Origin: Roseateles chitinivorans
GTDB taxonomy: Bacteria > Pseudomonadota > Gammaproteobacteria > Burkholderiales > Burkholderiaceae_C
Assembly (NCBI RefSeq): GCF_002761755.1
Contig: NZ_PEOG01000006.1
Coordinates: forward strand, 1 to 64,000
DNA length: 64,000 bases
Direction of reading: 5' to 3'
Below, piece by piece: positions 34,378-44,861 of this stretch. Positions within the stretch are counted from its first letter, which is position 1. The number at the start of each line of letters is the position of its first letter. The translations under genes and the position numbers were made by a program. Under the pieces are notes generated by a model. The model had not been told where the DNA came from and did no database searches. It was given only the letters and a program-made list of their open reading frames with translations.

Positions 34378-35847
34378 TTATTGGAGCTTGGACACCGCGA
34401 CGTGCTTGAGCAGCGCGTCAACGGAGGGGTGCATCACGTCGGTGAACGGCTTCGGATACACGCCCATGTAGAGCGTCGCGATCGCCAGCACGCCCAGCAT
34501 CAGGAACTCGCGGCCATTGATGTCGGTCAGGTTGCGGACGTTGTCGTTGGTCACCGCGCCGAAGTAGACGCGCTTGATCATCCACAGCGTGTAGGCCGCG
34601 CCGAAGATCAGCGCCGTGGCCGCCAGCAGGCCGATCCAGAAGTTGTGCTGCACCGAGCCCAGGATCACCATCCACTCGCCCACGAAGCCCGCGGTCGCCG
34701 GCAGGCCGCAGTTGGCCATGCCGAAGAACACCGCCAGCGCGGCGAACTTGGGCATCGTGTTGACGACGCCGCCGTAGTCGGCGATCTCGCGCGAGTGCAC
34801 CCGGTCGTACAGCACGCCGATGCACAGGAACATCGCGCCCGACACGAAGCCGTGCGAGATCATCTGCACCAGGCCGCCGGAGATGCCCAGCTCGTTGAAG
34901 ATGAAGAAGCCCAGCGTCACGAAGCCCATGTGGGCGACCGACGAATAGGCCACCAGCTTCTTCATGTCGCGCTGGACCATGGCCACCAGGCCGATGTAGA
35001 TCACCGCGATCAGCGACAGGGCGATGATGAACCAGTCGTAATGACGAGCCGCATCAGGCGCGATCGGCAGCGAGAAGCGCAGGAAGCCGTAGGCGCCCAG
35101 CTTCAGCATGATGGCCGCCAGGACCACCGAGCCGCCGGTCGGCGCTTCCACGTGGGCATCCGGCAACCAGGTGTGCACCGGCCACATCGGCACCTTCACC
35201 GCGAAGGCCGCGAAGAAGGCGAAGAACAGCAGCGACTGCGCCGACATCGGCAGCGGCAGCTTGTGCCAGTCCAGGATCTCGAAGCTGCCCGACTGGCTGT
35301 ACAGGTACAGCAGCGCGATCAGCATCAGCAGCGAGCCGGCCAGCGTGTACAGGAAGAACTTGAAGGCCGCGTACACCCGGCGAGGTCCGCCCCAGACGCC
35401 GATGATGATGTACATCGGGATCAGCGTGGCCTCGAAGAACACGTAGAACAGCATGCCGTCGAGCGCGCAGAACACGCCGATCATCAGGCCCGACAGGATC
35501 AGGAAGGCGCCCATGTACTGGTGCACCCGCGTCTCGATCACTTCCCAGGCGGCGATCACCACGATGATCGAGATGAAGGCCGTCAGCGGCACGAACCACA
35601 TCGAGATGCCATCCACGCCCAGGTGGTAGTGGATGTTGAAACGCTCGATCCAGGACGCGTTCTCGACGAACTGCATCGCGGCCGTCGAGGTGTCGAAGCC
35701 GGTGATCAGCGGCAGCGTCACCAGGAAGGAAGCGACCGACGCGACCAGCGCCATCCAGCGCACCGCGCTGGCGTTGTTGTCGCGTCCGAGCGCGAGCAGC
35801 AGGCCACCGCAGACGATGGGCAGCCAGATGGAGAGACTCAGCAACAT
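34378..35847 (-). CDS. nuoM: NADH-quinone oxidoreductase subunit M
   Basis: Antiporter-like complex I subunit of 489 residues and about 14 helices. The proton-channel elements are FFEATLIPMYIIIGVWGG (helix 5 glutamate), FAVKVPMWPVHTWLPDAHVE (helix 7-8 lysine) and VAYSSVAHMGFVTLG. It starts 18 bp after nuoL and ends 12 bp before nuoN, as expected for the ordered operon. Confidence 0.97.
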   Translation of the reverse strand: MLLSLSIWLPIVCGGLLLALGRDNNASAVRWMALVASVASFLVTLPLITGFDTSTAAMQFVENASWIERFNIHYHLGVDGISMWFVPLTAFISIIVVIAAWEVIETRVHQYMGAFLILSGLMIGVFCALDGMLFYVFFEATLIPMYIIIGVWGGPRRVYAAFKFFLYTLAGSLLMLIALLYLYSQSGSFEILDWHKLPLPMSAQSLLFFAFFAAFAVKVPMWPVHTWLPDAHVEAPTGGSVVLAAIMLKLGAYGFLRFSLPIAPDAARHYDWFIIALSLIAVIYIGLVAMVQRDMKKLVAYSSVAHMGFVTLGFFIFNELGISGGLVQMISHGFVSGAMFLCIGVLYDRVHSREIADYGGVVNTMPKFAALAVFFGMANCGLPATAGFVGEWMVILGSVQHNFWIGLLAATALIFGAAYTLWMIKRVYFGAVTNDNVRNLTDINGREFLMLGVLAIATLYMGVYPKPFTDVMHPSVDALLKHVAVSKLQ

Positions 35848-35865
35848 TCTTATTCTCCGCCCGCG

Positions 35866-37914
35866 TCACAGACCCAGCAGGGCCTTGAATTGGGGCCACA
35901 TGGAAGGCCACAGCTGCCAGGTCATCAGACCCACGACACCCAGGATCATGACCAGCGCATACCAGTACAGGTGGCCGGTCTGGATCAGGCGCACCAGGCC
36001 GGCGATGCCGCCCACCGTGCGCGCGGAGCCGTTGATCAGGACGCCGTCGATGACGCCCTGGTCGCCGGCCTTCCACAGACCGGTGCCGATCGCGCGGGCC
36101 GCGCGGGCCAGCACGTTCTCGTTGAACCAGTCCATGTAGTACTTGTTCTCCAGGATCGTCACGATCGGGCGGAAGGTGCGCGCGATCGCGGCCGGGATCG
36201 CCGGGCTGATCATGTAGAACCAGTAGGAGACGACCACGCCGGCGACGGCCAGCCACAGCGGCAGCGTCTGCAGGCTGTGCAGCGCCATCGCGAAGGCGCC
36301 ATGGAACTCCTCGCCCAGTTCGTGCATCGCGTGGTGGATCTCGTGGTTCACGAAGATCGCGTCCTTGAAGAACTCGCCGTGCACCATTGGGCCGATCGTC
36401 AGGTAACCGATCACCACCGACGGGATCGCCAGCAGGATCAGCGGCACGGTCACCACCCAGGGCGACTCATGCGGCGTGTGGTCGTGACCGTGGCCATGGT
36501 CGTCGTGATGGTCGTGCTCGCCCGGGAACGGCTTGTGGTGGAAGTGCTCCTTGCCGTGGAAGACCAGGAAGTACATCCGGAAGCTGTAGAAGGCGGTCAC
36601 GAAGACGCCGGCCACCACCGCGAAGTAGGCGAAGCCCGCGCCCGGCAGGTGCGACGCGTGGACCGCCTCGATGATCGAGTCCTTCGAGTAGAAGCCCGAG
36701 AAGAACGGCGTGCCGATCAGCGCCAGCGACCCCAGCAGCGAGGTGATCCAGGTGATGGGCATGTACTTGCGCAGGCCGCCCATGTTGCGGATGTCCTGGT
36801 CATGGTGCATGCCGATGATCACCGAGCCCGCGCCCAGGAACAGCAGCGCCTTGAAGAAGGCGTGCGTCATCAGGTGGAACACCGCCACCGAGTAGGCCGA
36901 GGCGCCCAGCGCCACCGTCATGTAGCCCAGCTGCGACAGCGTGGAGTACGCGACCACGCGCTTGATGTCGTTCTGGATGATGCCCAGGAAGCCCATGAAC
37001 AGCGCCGTGATCGCGCCGATCACCAGCACGAAGTTCAGCGCCGTGTCCGACAGCTCGAACAGCGGGCTGAAGCGCGACACCATGAAGATGCCGGCCGTCA
37101 CCATGGTGGCCGCGTGGATCAGCGCGGAGATCGGGGTCGGGCCTTCCATCGAGTCCGGCAGCCAGACGTGCAGCGGGAACTGCGCCGACTTGCCCATCGC
37201 GCCGATGAACAGGCAGATGCAGGCCACGCTCAGCATCATCCACGGCTCGCCGCCGAAGGGGTTGGCGAAGCCGATCTTGGCCAGCTCGGCCGACTTGGCG
37301 AAGGTCTCGGTGTAGTTCAGCGATCCACCGTAGGCCACCAGCAGGCCGATGCCGAGGATGAAGCCGAAGTCGCCGACCCGGTTCACCAGGAAGGCCTTCA
37401 TGTTGGCGAAGATCGCGGTCGGCTTCGTGTACCAGAAGCCGATCAGCAGGTAGGACACCAGGCCCACCGCTTCCCAGCCGAAGAACAGCTGCAGCATGTT
37501 GTTGGACATCACCAGCATCAGCATGCTGAAGGTGAACAACGAGATGTAGCTGAAGAAGCGCTGGTAGCCGGGGTCTTCCTCCATGTAGCCGATGGTGTAG
37601 ATGTGCACCATCAGCGAGACGAAGGTCACCACGCACATCATCATCGCGGACAGGCCGTCGATCATGAAGCCGACTTCCATCTTCAGGCCGCCCAGCACCA
37701 TCCACTCGTAGACGGTCTGGTTGAAGCGCGCGCCATCCAGCACCGCGCTCAGCGTCATCGCCGAGAGGATGAAGGCGATCAGCACGCCCAGGATGGTGAC
37801 GACATGAGCGCCGCGGCGGCCGACCTGCTTGCCGAACAGGCCCGCGACGATGGCGCCCGCCAGCGGGGCCAGCGGCACCGCCAGCAGCAGGTTCTGGGAG
37901 AGTGTTGCAGACAT
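35866..37914 (-). CDS. nuoL: NADH-quinone oxidoreductase subunit L
   Basis: The most distal antiporter-like subunit, 682 residues, with the amphipathic C-terminal helix region that runs along the membrane arm. Channel motifs FGWEAVGLVSYLLIGFWY, SAQFPLHVWLPDSMEGPTP and VAYSTLSQLGYM are intact. A loop near residues 455-485 is strikingly His/Asp-rich (HDHHDDHGHGHDHTPHES), which could bind metal or protons; such loops occur in related bacteria. The gene lies between nuoK and nuoM. Confidence 0.97.
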   Translation of the reverse strand: MSATLSQNLLLAVPLAPLAGAIVAGLFGKQVGRRGAHVVTILGVLIAFILSAMTLSAVLDGARFNQTVYEWMVLGGLKMEVGFMIDGLSAMMMCVVTFVSLMVHIYTIGYMEEDPGYQRFFSYISLFTFSMLMLVMSNNMLQLFFGWEAVGLVSYLLIGFWYTKPTAIFANMKAFLVNRVGDFGFILGIGLLVAYGGSLNYTETFAKSAELAKIGFANPFGGEPWMMLSVACICLFIGAMGKSAQFPLHVWLPDSMEGPTPISALIHAATMVTAGIFMVSRFSPLFELSDTALNFVLVIGAITALFMGFLGIIQNDIKRVVAYSTLSQLGYMTVALGASAYSVAVFHLMTHAFFKALLFLGAGSVIIGMHHDQDIRNMGGLRKYMPITWITSLLGSLALIGTPFFSGFYSKDSIIEAVHASHLPGAGFAYFAVVAGVFVTAFYSFRMYFLVFHGKEHFHHKPFPGEHDHHDDHGHGHDHTPHESPWVVTVPLILLAIPSVVIGYLTIGPMVHGEFFKDAIFVNHEIHHAMHELGEEFHGAFAMALHSLQTLPLWLAVAGVVVSYWFYMISPAIPAAIARTFRPIVTILENKYYMDWFNENVLARAARAIGTGLWKAGDQGVIDGVLINGSARTVGGIAGLVRLIQTGHLYWYALVMILGVVGLMTWQLWPSMWPQFKALLGL

Positions 37915-37934
37915 TGTTTTTCTCGCTTCCCTCG

Positions 37935-38249
37935 TCAGCCCTTCAGGGCGTCCAGCTCTTCCACGTCGATGCTGCTGCGGTTGCGGAACAGCACGACCAG
38001 GATCGCCAGGCCGATCGCCGATTCAGCGGCCGCCACGGTCAGGATGAAGAACACGAACACCTGGCCGGCCATGTCGCCCAGGTAGTGCGAGAACGCGACG
38101 AAGTTCATGTTGACCGCCAGCAGCATCAGCTCGATGGCCATCAGCAGCACGATCAGGTTCTTGCGGTTCAGGAAGATGCCGATCACCGACAGCGCGAACA
38201 GGAACGCGCCCAGGATCAGGAAATGGTTCAGGCTCAGCGCACCCATCAC
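37935..38249 (-). CDS. nuoK: NADH-quinone oxidoreductase subunit K
   Basis: Small membrane subunit of 104 residues with three helices. Conserved acidic positions of the proton path lie in [20 protein letters not shown] and in [19 protein letters not shown]. Its start overlaps the nuoJ stop by four bases (ATGA), so translation is coupled. Confidence 0.96.
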   Translation of the reverse strand: MMGALSLNHFLILGAFLFALSVIGIFLNRKNLIVLLMAIELMLLAVNMNFVAFSHYLGDMAGQVFVFFILTVAAAESAIGLAILVVLFRNRSSIDVEELDALKG

Positions 38250-38887
38250 GCGGCTCCTTCGTTCTTGTCAGCCGCCGGCACGGACGGGGCTTCGACGGTC
38301 GGGGCGACCTTCACGATGCGCAGGCGGTCGGCCTTCTTGACCTTGACCTGCTGCGACGCGTCCTGGTGGCGCGAGTCCTTGCGGCCGCGCAGCGTCAGCG
38401 CGATCGCCGCGATGATCGCCACCAGCAGCAGCACGGCGGCGATCTGCAGCGGGAACAGGTAGTTGGTGTAGATCTCGATGCCCAGCAGCTTGGTGTTGCC
38501 CAGCTGCGCCATGTTGGCGATCTCCGGCGCGTTCTCGACGCCGCGGAAGCCGCCCATCAGCACGGCCGCGATCTCCAGCGCGATCAGCGCGCCGACCAGG
38601 CTCGCCACCGGCAGATGCTTCCAGATGCTCTCGCGCACCGCGGTGGACTCGAAGTCCAGCATCATCACGACGAACAGGAACAGCACCATGACGGCGCCGA
38701 TGTAGACCAGCACCAGGGTGATGGCCAGGAACTCGGCCTTCAGCAACATCCACAGACAGGAGGCACTGAAGAAGGACAGGATCAGGAACAGGGCCGAGTG
38801 CACGGTGCTCTTGGCCGTGATGACACGGAACGCAGAGCCCAGCAGCACGGCCGAGAAGACGAAGAACAGCGCGGTAGTGATATCCAT
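38246..38887 (-). CDS. nuoJ: NADH-quinone oxidoreductase subunit J
   Basis: Membrane subunit of 213 residues with five helices. The start at 38887 ([20 protein letters not shown]) matches the family; the longer open frame upstream runs into the nuoI-nuoJ gap. The conserved [16 protein letters not shown] helix is present. The C-terminal tail after the last helix is longer than usual and Lys/Pro/Ala-rich. Overlaps nuoK. Confidence 0.95.
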   Translation of the reverse strand: MDITTALFFVFSAVLLGSAFRVITAKSTVHSALFLILSFFSASCLWMLLKAEFLAITLVLVYIGAVMVLFLFVVMMLDFESTAVRESIWKHLPVASLVGALIALEIAAVLMGGFRGVENAPEIANMAQLGNTKLLGIEIYTNYLFPLQIAAVLLLVAIIAAIALTLRGRKDSRHQDASQQVKVKKADRLRIVKVAPTVEAPSVPAADKNEGAA

Positions 38888-38908
38888 GCGATTTCCTGCA
38901 AGCAGGCC

Positions 38909-38966
38909 ACCGGTCGCGGTCCCCTCCCCTCGCTGGCGCGAGGGTCCGGGCAACCGCTGGACCGGT
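38909..38966 (-). other. Hairpin structure in the nuoI-nuoJ gap
   Basis: Two nested inverted repeats occupy the 78-bp gap: an outer 7-bp pair (38909-38915 with 38960-38966, ACCGGTC/GACCGGT) and an inner 7-bp stem with a 4-base loop (38927-38933 with 38938-38944). There is no T run. It may act in mRNA processing or in tuning expression between nuoI and nuoJ. Confidence 0.5.
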
Positions 38967-39454
38967 CAGCGGTACTTGGCGTCGGCCTCCTTGCTGGCTG
39001 CGATCTGCGGCTCGTACCGGTCCCCCACCGCCAGGAGCATCTCCTTGGTGAAATAGAGGTCGCCGCGCTTCTCGCCGTGGTATTCGAAGATGTCGGTCTC
39101 GACGATCGAGTCCACCGGGCAGCTTTCCTCGCAGAAGCCGCAGAAGATGCACTTGGTCAGGTCGATGTCGTAGCGGGTGGTGCGGCGGGAGCCGTCGGCG
39201 CGCACGTCGGATTCGATCGTGATCGCCATCGCGGGGCACACGGCCTCGCACAGCTTGCAGGCGATGCAGCGCTCCTCGCCGTTCTCATAACGGCGCAGCG
39301 CATGCAGGCCGCGGAAGCGAGGAGACAGCGGGGTCTTCTCTTCCGGGAACTGCACCGTGATGTTCTTCGAGAGGAAATGCCGGCCGGTCAGGGCCATGCC
39401 CTTCAGCAGCTCGGTGAGCATGAAGCTCTTGACTAGGTCCTTGATGGCGCTCAC
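38966..39454 (-). CDS. nuoI: NADH-quinone oxidoreductase subunit I
   Basis: Peripheral-arm subunit carrying the two [4Fe-4S] clusters N6a and N6b. Both ferredoxin motifs are intact: [16 protein letters not shown] and [16 protein letters not shown]. Its 162 residues match the family. It lies 15 bp after nuoH and is followed by a structured gap before nuoJ. Confidence 0.97.
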   Translation of the reverse strand: MSAIKDLVKSFMLTELLKGMALTGRHFLSKNITVQFPEEKTPLSPRFRGLHALRRYENGEERCIACKLCEAVCPAMAITIESDVRADGSRRTTRYDIDLTKCIFCGFCEESCPVDSIVETDIFEYHGEKRGDLYFTKEMLLAVGDRYEPQIAASKEADAKYR

Positions 39455-39469
39455 AGCGGATACCTCGGA

Positions 39470-40564
39470 TTACTTCCAGATATTGAACGGCGACTGGATC
39501 CACAGACCCACGACCACCAGCCACACCAGGGTGACGGGGATGAAGATCTTCCAGCCCAGACGCATGATCTGGTCATAGCGATAGCGCGGGAACGTGGCGC
39601 GCACCCACAGGAAGCAGGTCACGACGAAGAAGGTCTTGGCGAACAGCCAGAACCAGTTCCAGAACGCCATGGTCTGCTGGATGAAGGCCGGCGTGTCCAT
39701 GCCCAGCAGCGACCAGGAGATCGGCGCCGACCAGCCGCCCAGGAACATCAGCACCGCCAGTGCCGAGACCAGGATCATGTTGGCGTACTCGGCCAGGAAG
39801 AACATCGCGAACGACATGCCCGAGTACTCGATCATGTGACCGGCCACGATTTCCGATTCGCCTTCGACGACGTCGAACGGATGGCGGTTGGTCTCGGCCA
39901 GGCCGGAGATGAAGTACACGAGGAAGATCGGCAGCAGCGGCAGCCAGTTCCACGACAGGAGGTTCACGCCGTGCGACGCGAACCAGCCCTGCTCCTGGCT
40001 GGTCACGATGGCGCTGACGTTCATCGAGCCGGTGACCATCAGCACCACGACCAGGCAGAAGCCCATCGCGATCTCGTAGGACACCATCTGGGCCGACGCG
40101 CGCAGCGCGCCCAGGAAGGCGTACTTCGAGTTGGACGCCCAGCCGGCGATGATCACGCCATAGACCTCCAGCGAGGTGATCGCCATCAGGAACAGCAGGC
40201 CGGCATTGACGTCGGCGATCGCCGCGCCGGGGCCGAAGGGCACGACGGCCCAGGCCGCCAGCGCCGGCATGATCGTCATGATCGGGCCGAGGAAGAACAG
40301 GCCCTTGTTGGCCGCGCTCGGGACGATGATCTCCTTGAAGATCAGCTTCACCGCGTCGGCGATCGGCGTCAGCAGTCCCATCGGACCGACCCGGTTCGGA
40401 CCGGGACGGATCTGCGACCAGCCGATGGCCTTGCGTTCCCACAGCGTCAGGTAGGCGACGCAGCCCAGCAGCGGCAGCAGCACGGCGATGATCTTGAGCA
40501 GGCTCCAGACCACCGGCCAGACCATGCCCAGCATCGAGGCGCCGGCGTTGTAGAAGTTTTCCAT
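39470..40564 (-). CDS. nuoH: NADH-quinone oxidoreductase subunit H
   Basis: Membrane subunit next to the quinone site. The 364 residues give about eight to nine helices. Family motifs [38 protein letters not shown] (acidic E-channel residues) and [15 protein letters not shown] are all present. It lies 13 bp from nuoG. Confidence 0.97.
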   Translation of the reverse strand: MENFYNAGASMLGMVWPVVWSLLKIIAVLLPLLGCVAYLTLWERKAIGWSQIRPGPNRVGPMGLLTPIADAVKLIFKEIIVPSAANKGLFFLGPIMTIMPALAAWAVVPFGPGAAIADVNAGLLFLMAITSLEVYGVIIAGWASNSKYAFLGALRASAQMVSYEIAMGFCLVVVLMVTGSMNVSAIVTSQEQGWFASHGVNLLSWNWLPLLPIFLVYFISGLAETNRHPFDVVEGESEIVAGHMIEYSGMSFAMFFLAEYANMILVSALAVLMFLGGWSAPISWSLLGMDTPAFIQQTMAFWNWFWLFAKTFFVVTCFLWVRATFPRYRYDQIMRLGWKIFIPVTLVWLVVVGLWIQSPFNIWK

Positions 40565-40577
40565 GGTCGTCTCGTCC

Positions 40578-42911
40578 TCAGGCCTTGGTCACGGCGATCG
40601 CGCCGGTGAACGCGCCCAGCGCGGCGGTCTCGGGAATGCCGGCGGGGATGCGCACCACGTTCGCGGGCAGCGAGGCGTCCAGCTGCGCGGCCAGCACGGC
40701 GGCACCGCCGTCCTGCGACACACGCACCTGCGCGCCCTTCTCGGCCAGGCCGAGCTCGGTCCACAGCGACTGCGGCAGCGAGGCCACGGCGGCGTCGCGG
40801 CCGTCGCGGGTCAGCTGCAGCGAGGTGGCACGGCGCACCAGCGCGTCGGTCGCATAGATCGGCACGGTGGTCAGGCGTTCCAGGCCCTGCACCGGGGCGG
40901 CCGCGGCGGACTGCGCCGACACGCCGTTGGACAGGCGGTTCGTCAGGTCCAGCTCGGAGCCCAGCGCCGCGGCGCGGACCTGCTCGGAGCTGTCGAACTC
41001 GAAGCCCGGCAAGCCCAGCAGGTTGCCCAGCACACGCAGGATCTTCCAGCCCGGACGGGTCTCGCCGCGCGCCTTGGCCACGCCGACGAAGCTCTGCAGG
41101 CGGCCTTCCGCGTTGACGAAGCTGCCCGAGGTCTCGGTGAACGGCGCGGTCGGCAGCAGCACGTCGGCGAACTCGACCACCGGGCCGGTCTTGAACGGGG
41201 TCAGCACGACGACCATCTCGGCCGCGTTGACCGCCTTGGCGGCGGCGGCGGCATTGGCGCCGTCCAGCACCGGGTCGGTGTTCAGCAGCAGCAGGGCCTT
41301 GGCTGGCTGGTCGTTCAGCAGCTGGGCGGCGGTACGGCCGCCCTGCCCCGGCTGGGCCTTGACCAACTGGGCGCCGACCGTGTTCGCCGCGGCGGACAGC
41401 ACGCCGACGCTGGCGCCGGTCTGCTCGCCGATCCAGTTCGCCAGCGACAGCAGCGTCGCGGCCTGCGGATGCTGCACGGCGGCATTGCCCAGCAGCACGG
41501 CCTTGCGCTCGCCCGACAGCAGCGTGTCGGCGATCGCCTTGGCAGCGTCGGAGGCCGTGCCGGCGACCGGAGCGCTCACGCCCTTGGCGGCGCCGATGGC
41601 GGCAGCGACGCCGGCCAGCTCACTCACCCATGCCGACGGCGCGGCGGCGATCGTGGTGGCGACCGCCATCTTCCAGTCTTCGACCGAGCCCCCCAGTGCC
41701 ACGACCTGCGCGCCACGGCGAGCGGCCTGGCGCAGGCGCTGCGCGAACAGTGGATGGTCCTTGCGCAGCGACGAGCCGACGACGAAGGCGCGGTCCAGCG
41801 TCGACAGCGACGCGATCGAGGTGCCGAGCCAGAAGGCCTTGCCCTCGCCGGCACGCAGTGCCGGATCGACGACGCGCAGCCGCGTGTCGATGTTCTCGCT
41901 GCCCAGGCCGCGCACCAGTTGCGCCAGCAGGTGCAGTTCCTCGACGGTGCTGTGCTCGGAGCCCAGCGCGGCGATCGAGGCGCCGCCCTTCTCGGTCTTG
42001 ATCTGCTTCAGGCCGTTGGCGACGTACTCGAGCGCGGTCGTCCAGTCGACCGACTTCCACTCGCCGCCCTGCTTGAGCATCGGCGTGGTCAGGCGCTCGT
42101 CGCTGTTGAGCGCTTCATACGAGAAGCGGTCGCGGTCGGCGATCCAGCATTCGTTGACCGCCTCGTTCTCCAGCGGGACGACGCGCAGCACTTCGTTGTT
42201 CTTGACCTGGACGATCAGGTTGGCGCCGGTCGAATCGTGCGGGCTGACGCTCTTGCGGCGCGACAGCTCCCAGGTGCGGGCGCTGTAGCGGAAGGGCTTG
42301 CTCGTCAGCGCGCCGACCGGGCAGATGTCGATCATGTTGCCCGACAGCTCCGAGTCGACGGTGCGGCCGACGAAGGTCTGGATCTCGCTGTGCTCGCCGC
42401 GGTGCGCCATGCCCAGCTCCATCACGCCGGAGATCTCCTGGCCGAAGCGGACGCAGCGCGTGCAGTGGATGCAGCGGCTCATCTCTTCCATCGAGATCAG
42501 CGGGCCGACGTTCTTGTGGAACACCACGCGCTTCTCTTCGGTGTAGCGCGACTTGCCGGCGCCGTAGCCGACGGCCAGGTCCTGCAGCTGGCACTCGCCG
42601 CCCTGGTCGCAGATCGGGCAGTCCAGCGGGTGATTGATCAGCAGGAACTCCATCACGCCCTGCTGGGCCTTGATGGCTTTCTCGCTCTTGGTGCGCACGA
42701 TCATGCCCTGCGTCACCGGCGTGGCGCAGGCAGGCAGCGGCTTGGGCGCCTTCTCCACGTCCACCAGGCACATGCGGCAGTTGGCCGCGATGCTCAGCTT
42801 CTTGTGGTAGCAGAAGTGCGGGATGTAGGCGCCGGCCTTCTCGGCGGCGTGCATCACCATGCTGCCTTCGGGCACTTCGACCTTCTGGCCGTCGAGTTCG
42901 ATTTCAACCAT
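40578..42911 (-). CDS. nuoG: NADH-quinone oxidoreductase subunit G
   Basis: Largest peripheral subunit, with clusters N1b, N4 and N5. The start at 42911 ([17 protein letters not shown]) begins the ferredoxin domain. Cluster motifs seen are [29 protein letters not shown] and [14 protein letters not shown]. The 777-residue length includes a molybdopterin-oxidoreductase-like C-terminal domain that is Ala-rich and less conserved. An upstream frame of 23 codons is not supported. Confidence 0.95.
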   Translation of the reverse strand: MVEIELDGQKVEVPEGSMVMHAAEKAGAYIPHFCYHKKLSIAANCRMCLVDVEKAPKPLPACATPVTQGMIVRTKSEKAIKAQQGVMEFLLINHPLDCPICDQGGECQLQDLAVGYGAGKSRYTEEKRVVFHKNVGPLISMEEMSRCIHCTRCVRFGQEISGVMELGMAHRGEHSEIQTFVGRTVDSELSGNMIDICPVGALTSKPFRYSARTWELSRRKSVSPHDSTGANLIVQVKNNEVLRVVPLENEAVNECWIADRDRFSYEALNSDERLTTPMLKQGGEWKSVDWTTALEYVANGLKQIKTEKGGASIAALGSEHSTVEELHLLAQLVRGLGSENIDTRLRVVDPALRAGEGKAFWLGTSIASLSTLDRAFVVGSSLRKDHPLFAQRLRQAARRGAQVVALGGSVEDWKMAVATTIAAAPSAWVSELAGVAAAIGAAKGVSAPVAGTASDAAKAIADTLLSGERKAVLLGNAAVQHPQAATLLSLANWIGEQTGASVGVLSAAANTVGAQLVKAQPGQGGRTAAQLLNDQPAKALLLLNTDPVLDGANAAAAAKAVNAAEMVVVLTPFKTGPVVEFADVLLPTAPFTETSGSFVNAEGRLQSFVGVAKARGETRPGWKILRVLGNLLGLPGFEFDSSEQVRAAALGSELDLTNRLSNGVSAQSAAAAPVQGLERLTTVPIYATDALVRRATSLQLTRDGRDAAVASLPQSLWTELGLAEKGAQVRVSQDGGAAVLAAQLDASLPANVVRIPAGIPETAALGAFTGAIAVTKA

Positions 42912-42933
42912 AGTTCTTCTCAGCGGCTCCGGA

Positions 42934-44322
42934 TCAGGCGTGCGCCGGCGACTTGGCCGCGGCGGACGGGGACGACGCACCGGGCGCCTTGTTCTGCTGG
43001 GCCTGTTCGATCATCGCGATGAACTCGCCCTTGAAGTGCTTGAGCATCGCGCGCACTGGCATCGCCGCGGCGTCGCCCAGGGCGCAGATGGTGCGGCCCT
43101 GGATGTTGTCGGCCACCGAGTTCAGCAGGTCGATGTCCTCGAAGCGGCCCTTGCCGTGGGCGATGCGCTCGATCACGCGATGCATCCAGCCGGTGCCCTC
43201 GCGGCACGGGGTGCACTGGCCGCAGGACTCGTGCGCGTAGAAGTAGGACAGGCGCAGCAGGCTCGTGACCATGCAGCGGGTCTCGTCCATCACGATGACC
43301 GCGCCCGAGCCCAGCATCGAGCCGGCCTTGGCGATGGAGTCATAGTCCATCGTGCACTGCATCATGATGTCGGCCGGCAGCACCGGGGCCGACGATCCAC
43401 CCGGGATCACCGCCTTGAGCTTGCGACCCCCGCGCACGCCGCCGGCCAGCTCCAGCAGCTTCTCGAACGAGGTGCCCAGCGGGATCTCGTAGTTGCCGGG
43501 ACGCTCGACGTCGCCGGAGATCGAGAAGATCTTGGTGCCGCCGTTGTTGGGCTTGCCGACCTCGAGGTAGGCCTGGCCACCGTTGCGGATGATCCAGGGC
43601 ACCGCCGCGAAGGTCTCGGTGTTGTTGATGGTGGTGGGCTTGCCGTACAGGCCGAAGGAGGCCGGGAACGGCGGCTTGAAGCGCGGCTGGCCCTTCTTGC
43701 CTTCCAGCGACTCCAGCAGCGCGGTTTCCTCGCCGCAGATGTAGGCGCCGAAGCCGTGGTGCGCATGCAGCTGGAAGCTGAAGTTGCTGCCCAGGATGTT
43801 GTCGCCCAGCAGGCCGGCGGCGCGGGCCTCTTCCAGGGCGGCCTCGAAGCGCTCGTAGACCTCGAAGATCTCGCCGTGGATGTAGTTGTAGCCGGTGCGG
43901 ATGCCCATGGCGTACGCCGCGATCGCCATGCCTTCGATGACGATGTGCGGGTTGTACATGAGGATGTCGCGGTCCTTGCAGGTGCCCGGCTCGCCCTCGT
44001 CGCTGTTGCAGACCAGGTACTTCGCGCCCGGGAATTGGCGCGGCATGAAGCTCCACTTCAGGCCGGTCGGGAAACCGGCGCCGCCGCGGCCGCGCAGGCC
44101 CGAGGCCTTCACTTCGGCGATGACCTGGTCGGCGGTCATGCCCTGCCCTTCGCCCTGGGCCAGGATCTTGCGCAGCGCCTGGTAGCCGCCGCGCGCTTCA
44201 TAGTCCTTCAGCGACCAGTTCTTGCCATCGAGGCCCGCGTAGATCTGCGGGGTGATGTTGCGGTCGTGGAAGCAGGTCTCCTTGCCGGTGGCCTGCCACT
44301 TCGAGAGATCGATGTTCGTCAT
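42934..44322 (-). CDS. nuoF: NADH-quinone oxidoreductase subunit F
   Basis: The subunit that binds NADH and FMN and carries cluster N3. The FMN/NADH loop [17 protein letters not shown] is near residue 80, and the cluster cysteines lie in [15 protein letters not shown] with the fourth in the following helix. At 462 residues it has an Ala/Pro-rich C-terminal tail of about 20 residues beyond the usual end. Adjacent to nuoE and nuoG with short gaps. Confidence 0.97.
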   Translation of the reverse strand: MTNIDLSKWQATGKETCFHDRNITPQIYAGLDGKNWSLKDYEARGGYQALRKILAQGEGQGMTADQVIAEVKASGLRGRGGAGFPTGLKWSFMPRQFPGAKYLVCNSDEGEPGTCKDRDILMYNPHIVIEGMAIAAYAMGIRTGYNYIHGEIFEVYERFEAALEEARAAGLLGDNILGSNFSFQLHAHHGFGAYICGEETALLESLEGKKGQPRFKPPFPASFGLYGKPTTINNTETFAAVPWIIRNGGQAYLEVGKPNNGGTKIFSISGDVERPGNYEIPLGTSFEKLLELAGGVRGGRKLKAVIPGGSSAPVLPADIMMQCTMDYDSIAKAGSMLGSGAVIVMDETRCMVTSLLRLSYFYAHESCGQCTPCREGTGWMHRVIERIAHGKGRFEDIDLLNSVADNIQGRTICALGDAAAMPVRAMLKHFKGEFIAMIEQAQQNKAPGASSPSAAAKSPAHA

Positions 44323-44334
44323 CGTCCAGGTCCC

Positions 44335-44850
44335 TCAGTTCTTGTTGGCCGCGTGGTGCGCTCTGAGCGCGTCCACCAGCTCGTCCAGCCGCTCGGCGCT
44401 CATGAAGCTCAGCATCTGGCGGTCATTGACCAGCATCACCGGCGAGTCGGCGCATGCACCCAGGCACTCGCTCTGCTGCACGGTGAAGACGCCGTCGGCG
44501 GTGGTGCCGCCCGCTTCCACGCCCAGCTTCGTGCACAGGTGGTCCAGCGCCTTCTGGCCGTCGCGCAGCTGGCACGGCAGGTTGGTGCAGACGTTCAGCT
44601 TGAACGCGCCCAGCTTGCGCTGGTTGTACATGTTGTAGAAGGTCGTGACCTCGTAGACGGCGATCGCCGGCATGCCGAGGTAGTCGGCGATCGCGTCCTC
44701 GGCCTCGCGGGACACGTAGCCCTGCTCCTGCTGGACGATCGACAGGCAGGCCATCACGGCCGATTGCGCCTGTTCCGCCGGGTACTTGGCGACTTCGCGC
44801 GCGAAGCGGGCCGCGGTGGCCTCGCTCAGGATGAATTCAGTGCTGCTCAT
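44335..44850 (-). CDS. nuoE: NADH-quinone oxidoreductase subunit E
   Basis: A thioredoxin-fold [2Fe-2S] subunit (cluster N1a). The cluster cysteines are in CTNLPCQLR and CLGACADSP. The ATG at 44850 gives 171 residues (MSSTEFILSEATAARFAREV); a TTG five codons earlier is less likely. It starts 11 bases after the nuoD stop codon and precedes nuoF by 12 bp. Confidence 0.95.
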   Translation of the reverse strand: MSSTEFILSEATAARFAREVAKYPAEQAQSAVMACLSIVQQEQGYVSREAEDAIADYLGMPAIAVYEVTTFYNMYNQRKLGAFKLNVCTNLPCQLRDGQKALDHLCTKLGVEAGGTTADGVFTVQQSECLGACADSPVMLVNDRQMLSFMSAERLDELVDALRAHHAANKN

Positions 44851-44861
44851 CGCTTCACCAC

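Noticed and set aside
32887..38085. A 1,732-codon open frame on the plus strand, antisense to nuoN, nuoM, nuoL and nuoK.
   Set aside because: It is the mirror of four well-conserved nuo genes. In DNA this GC-rich, the antisense frame lacks stops. Its product is a His/Gln/Arg-rich sequence with no domain.
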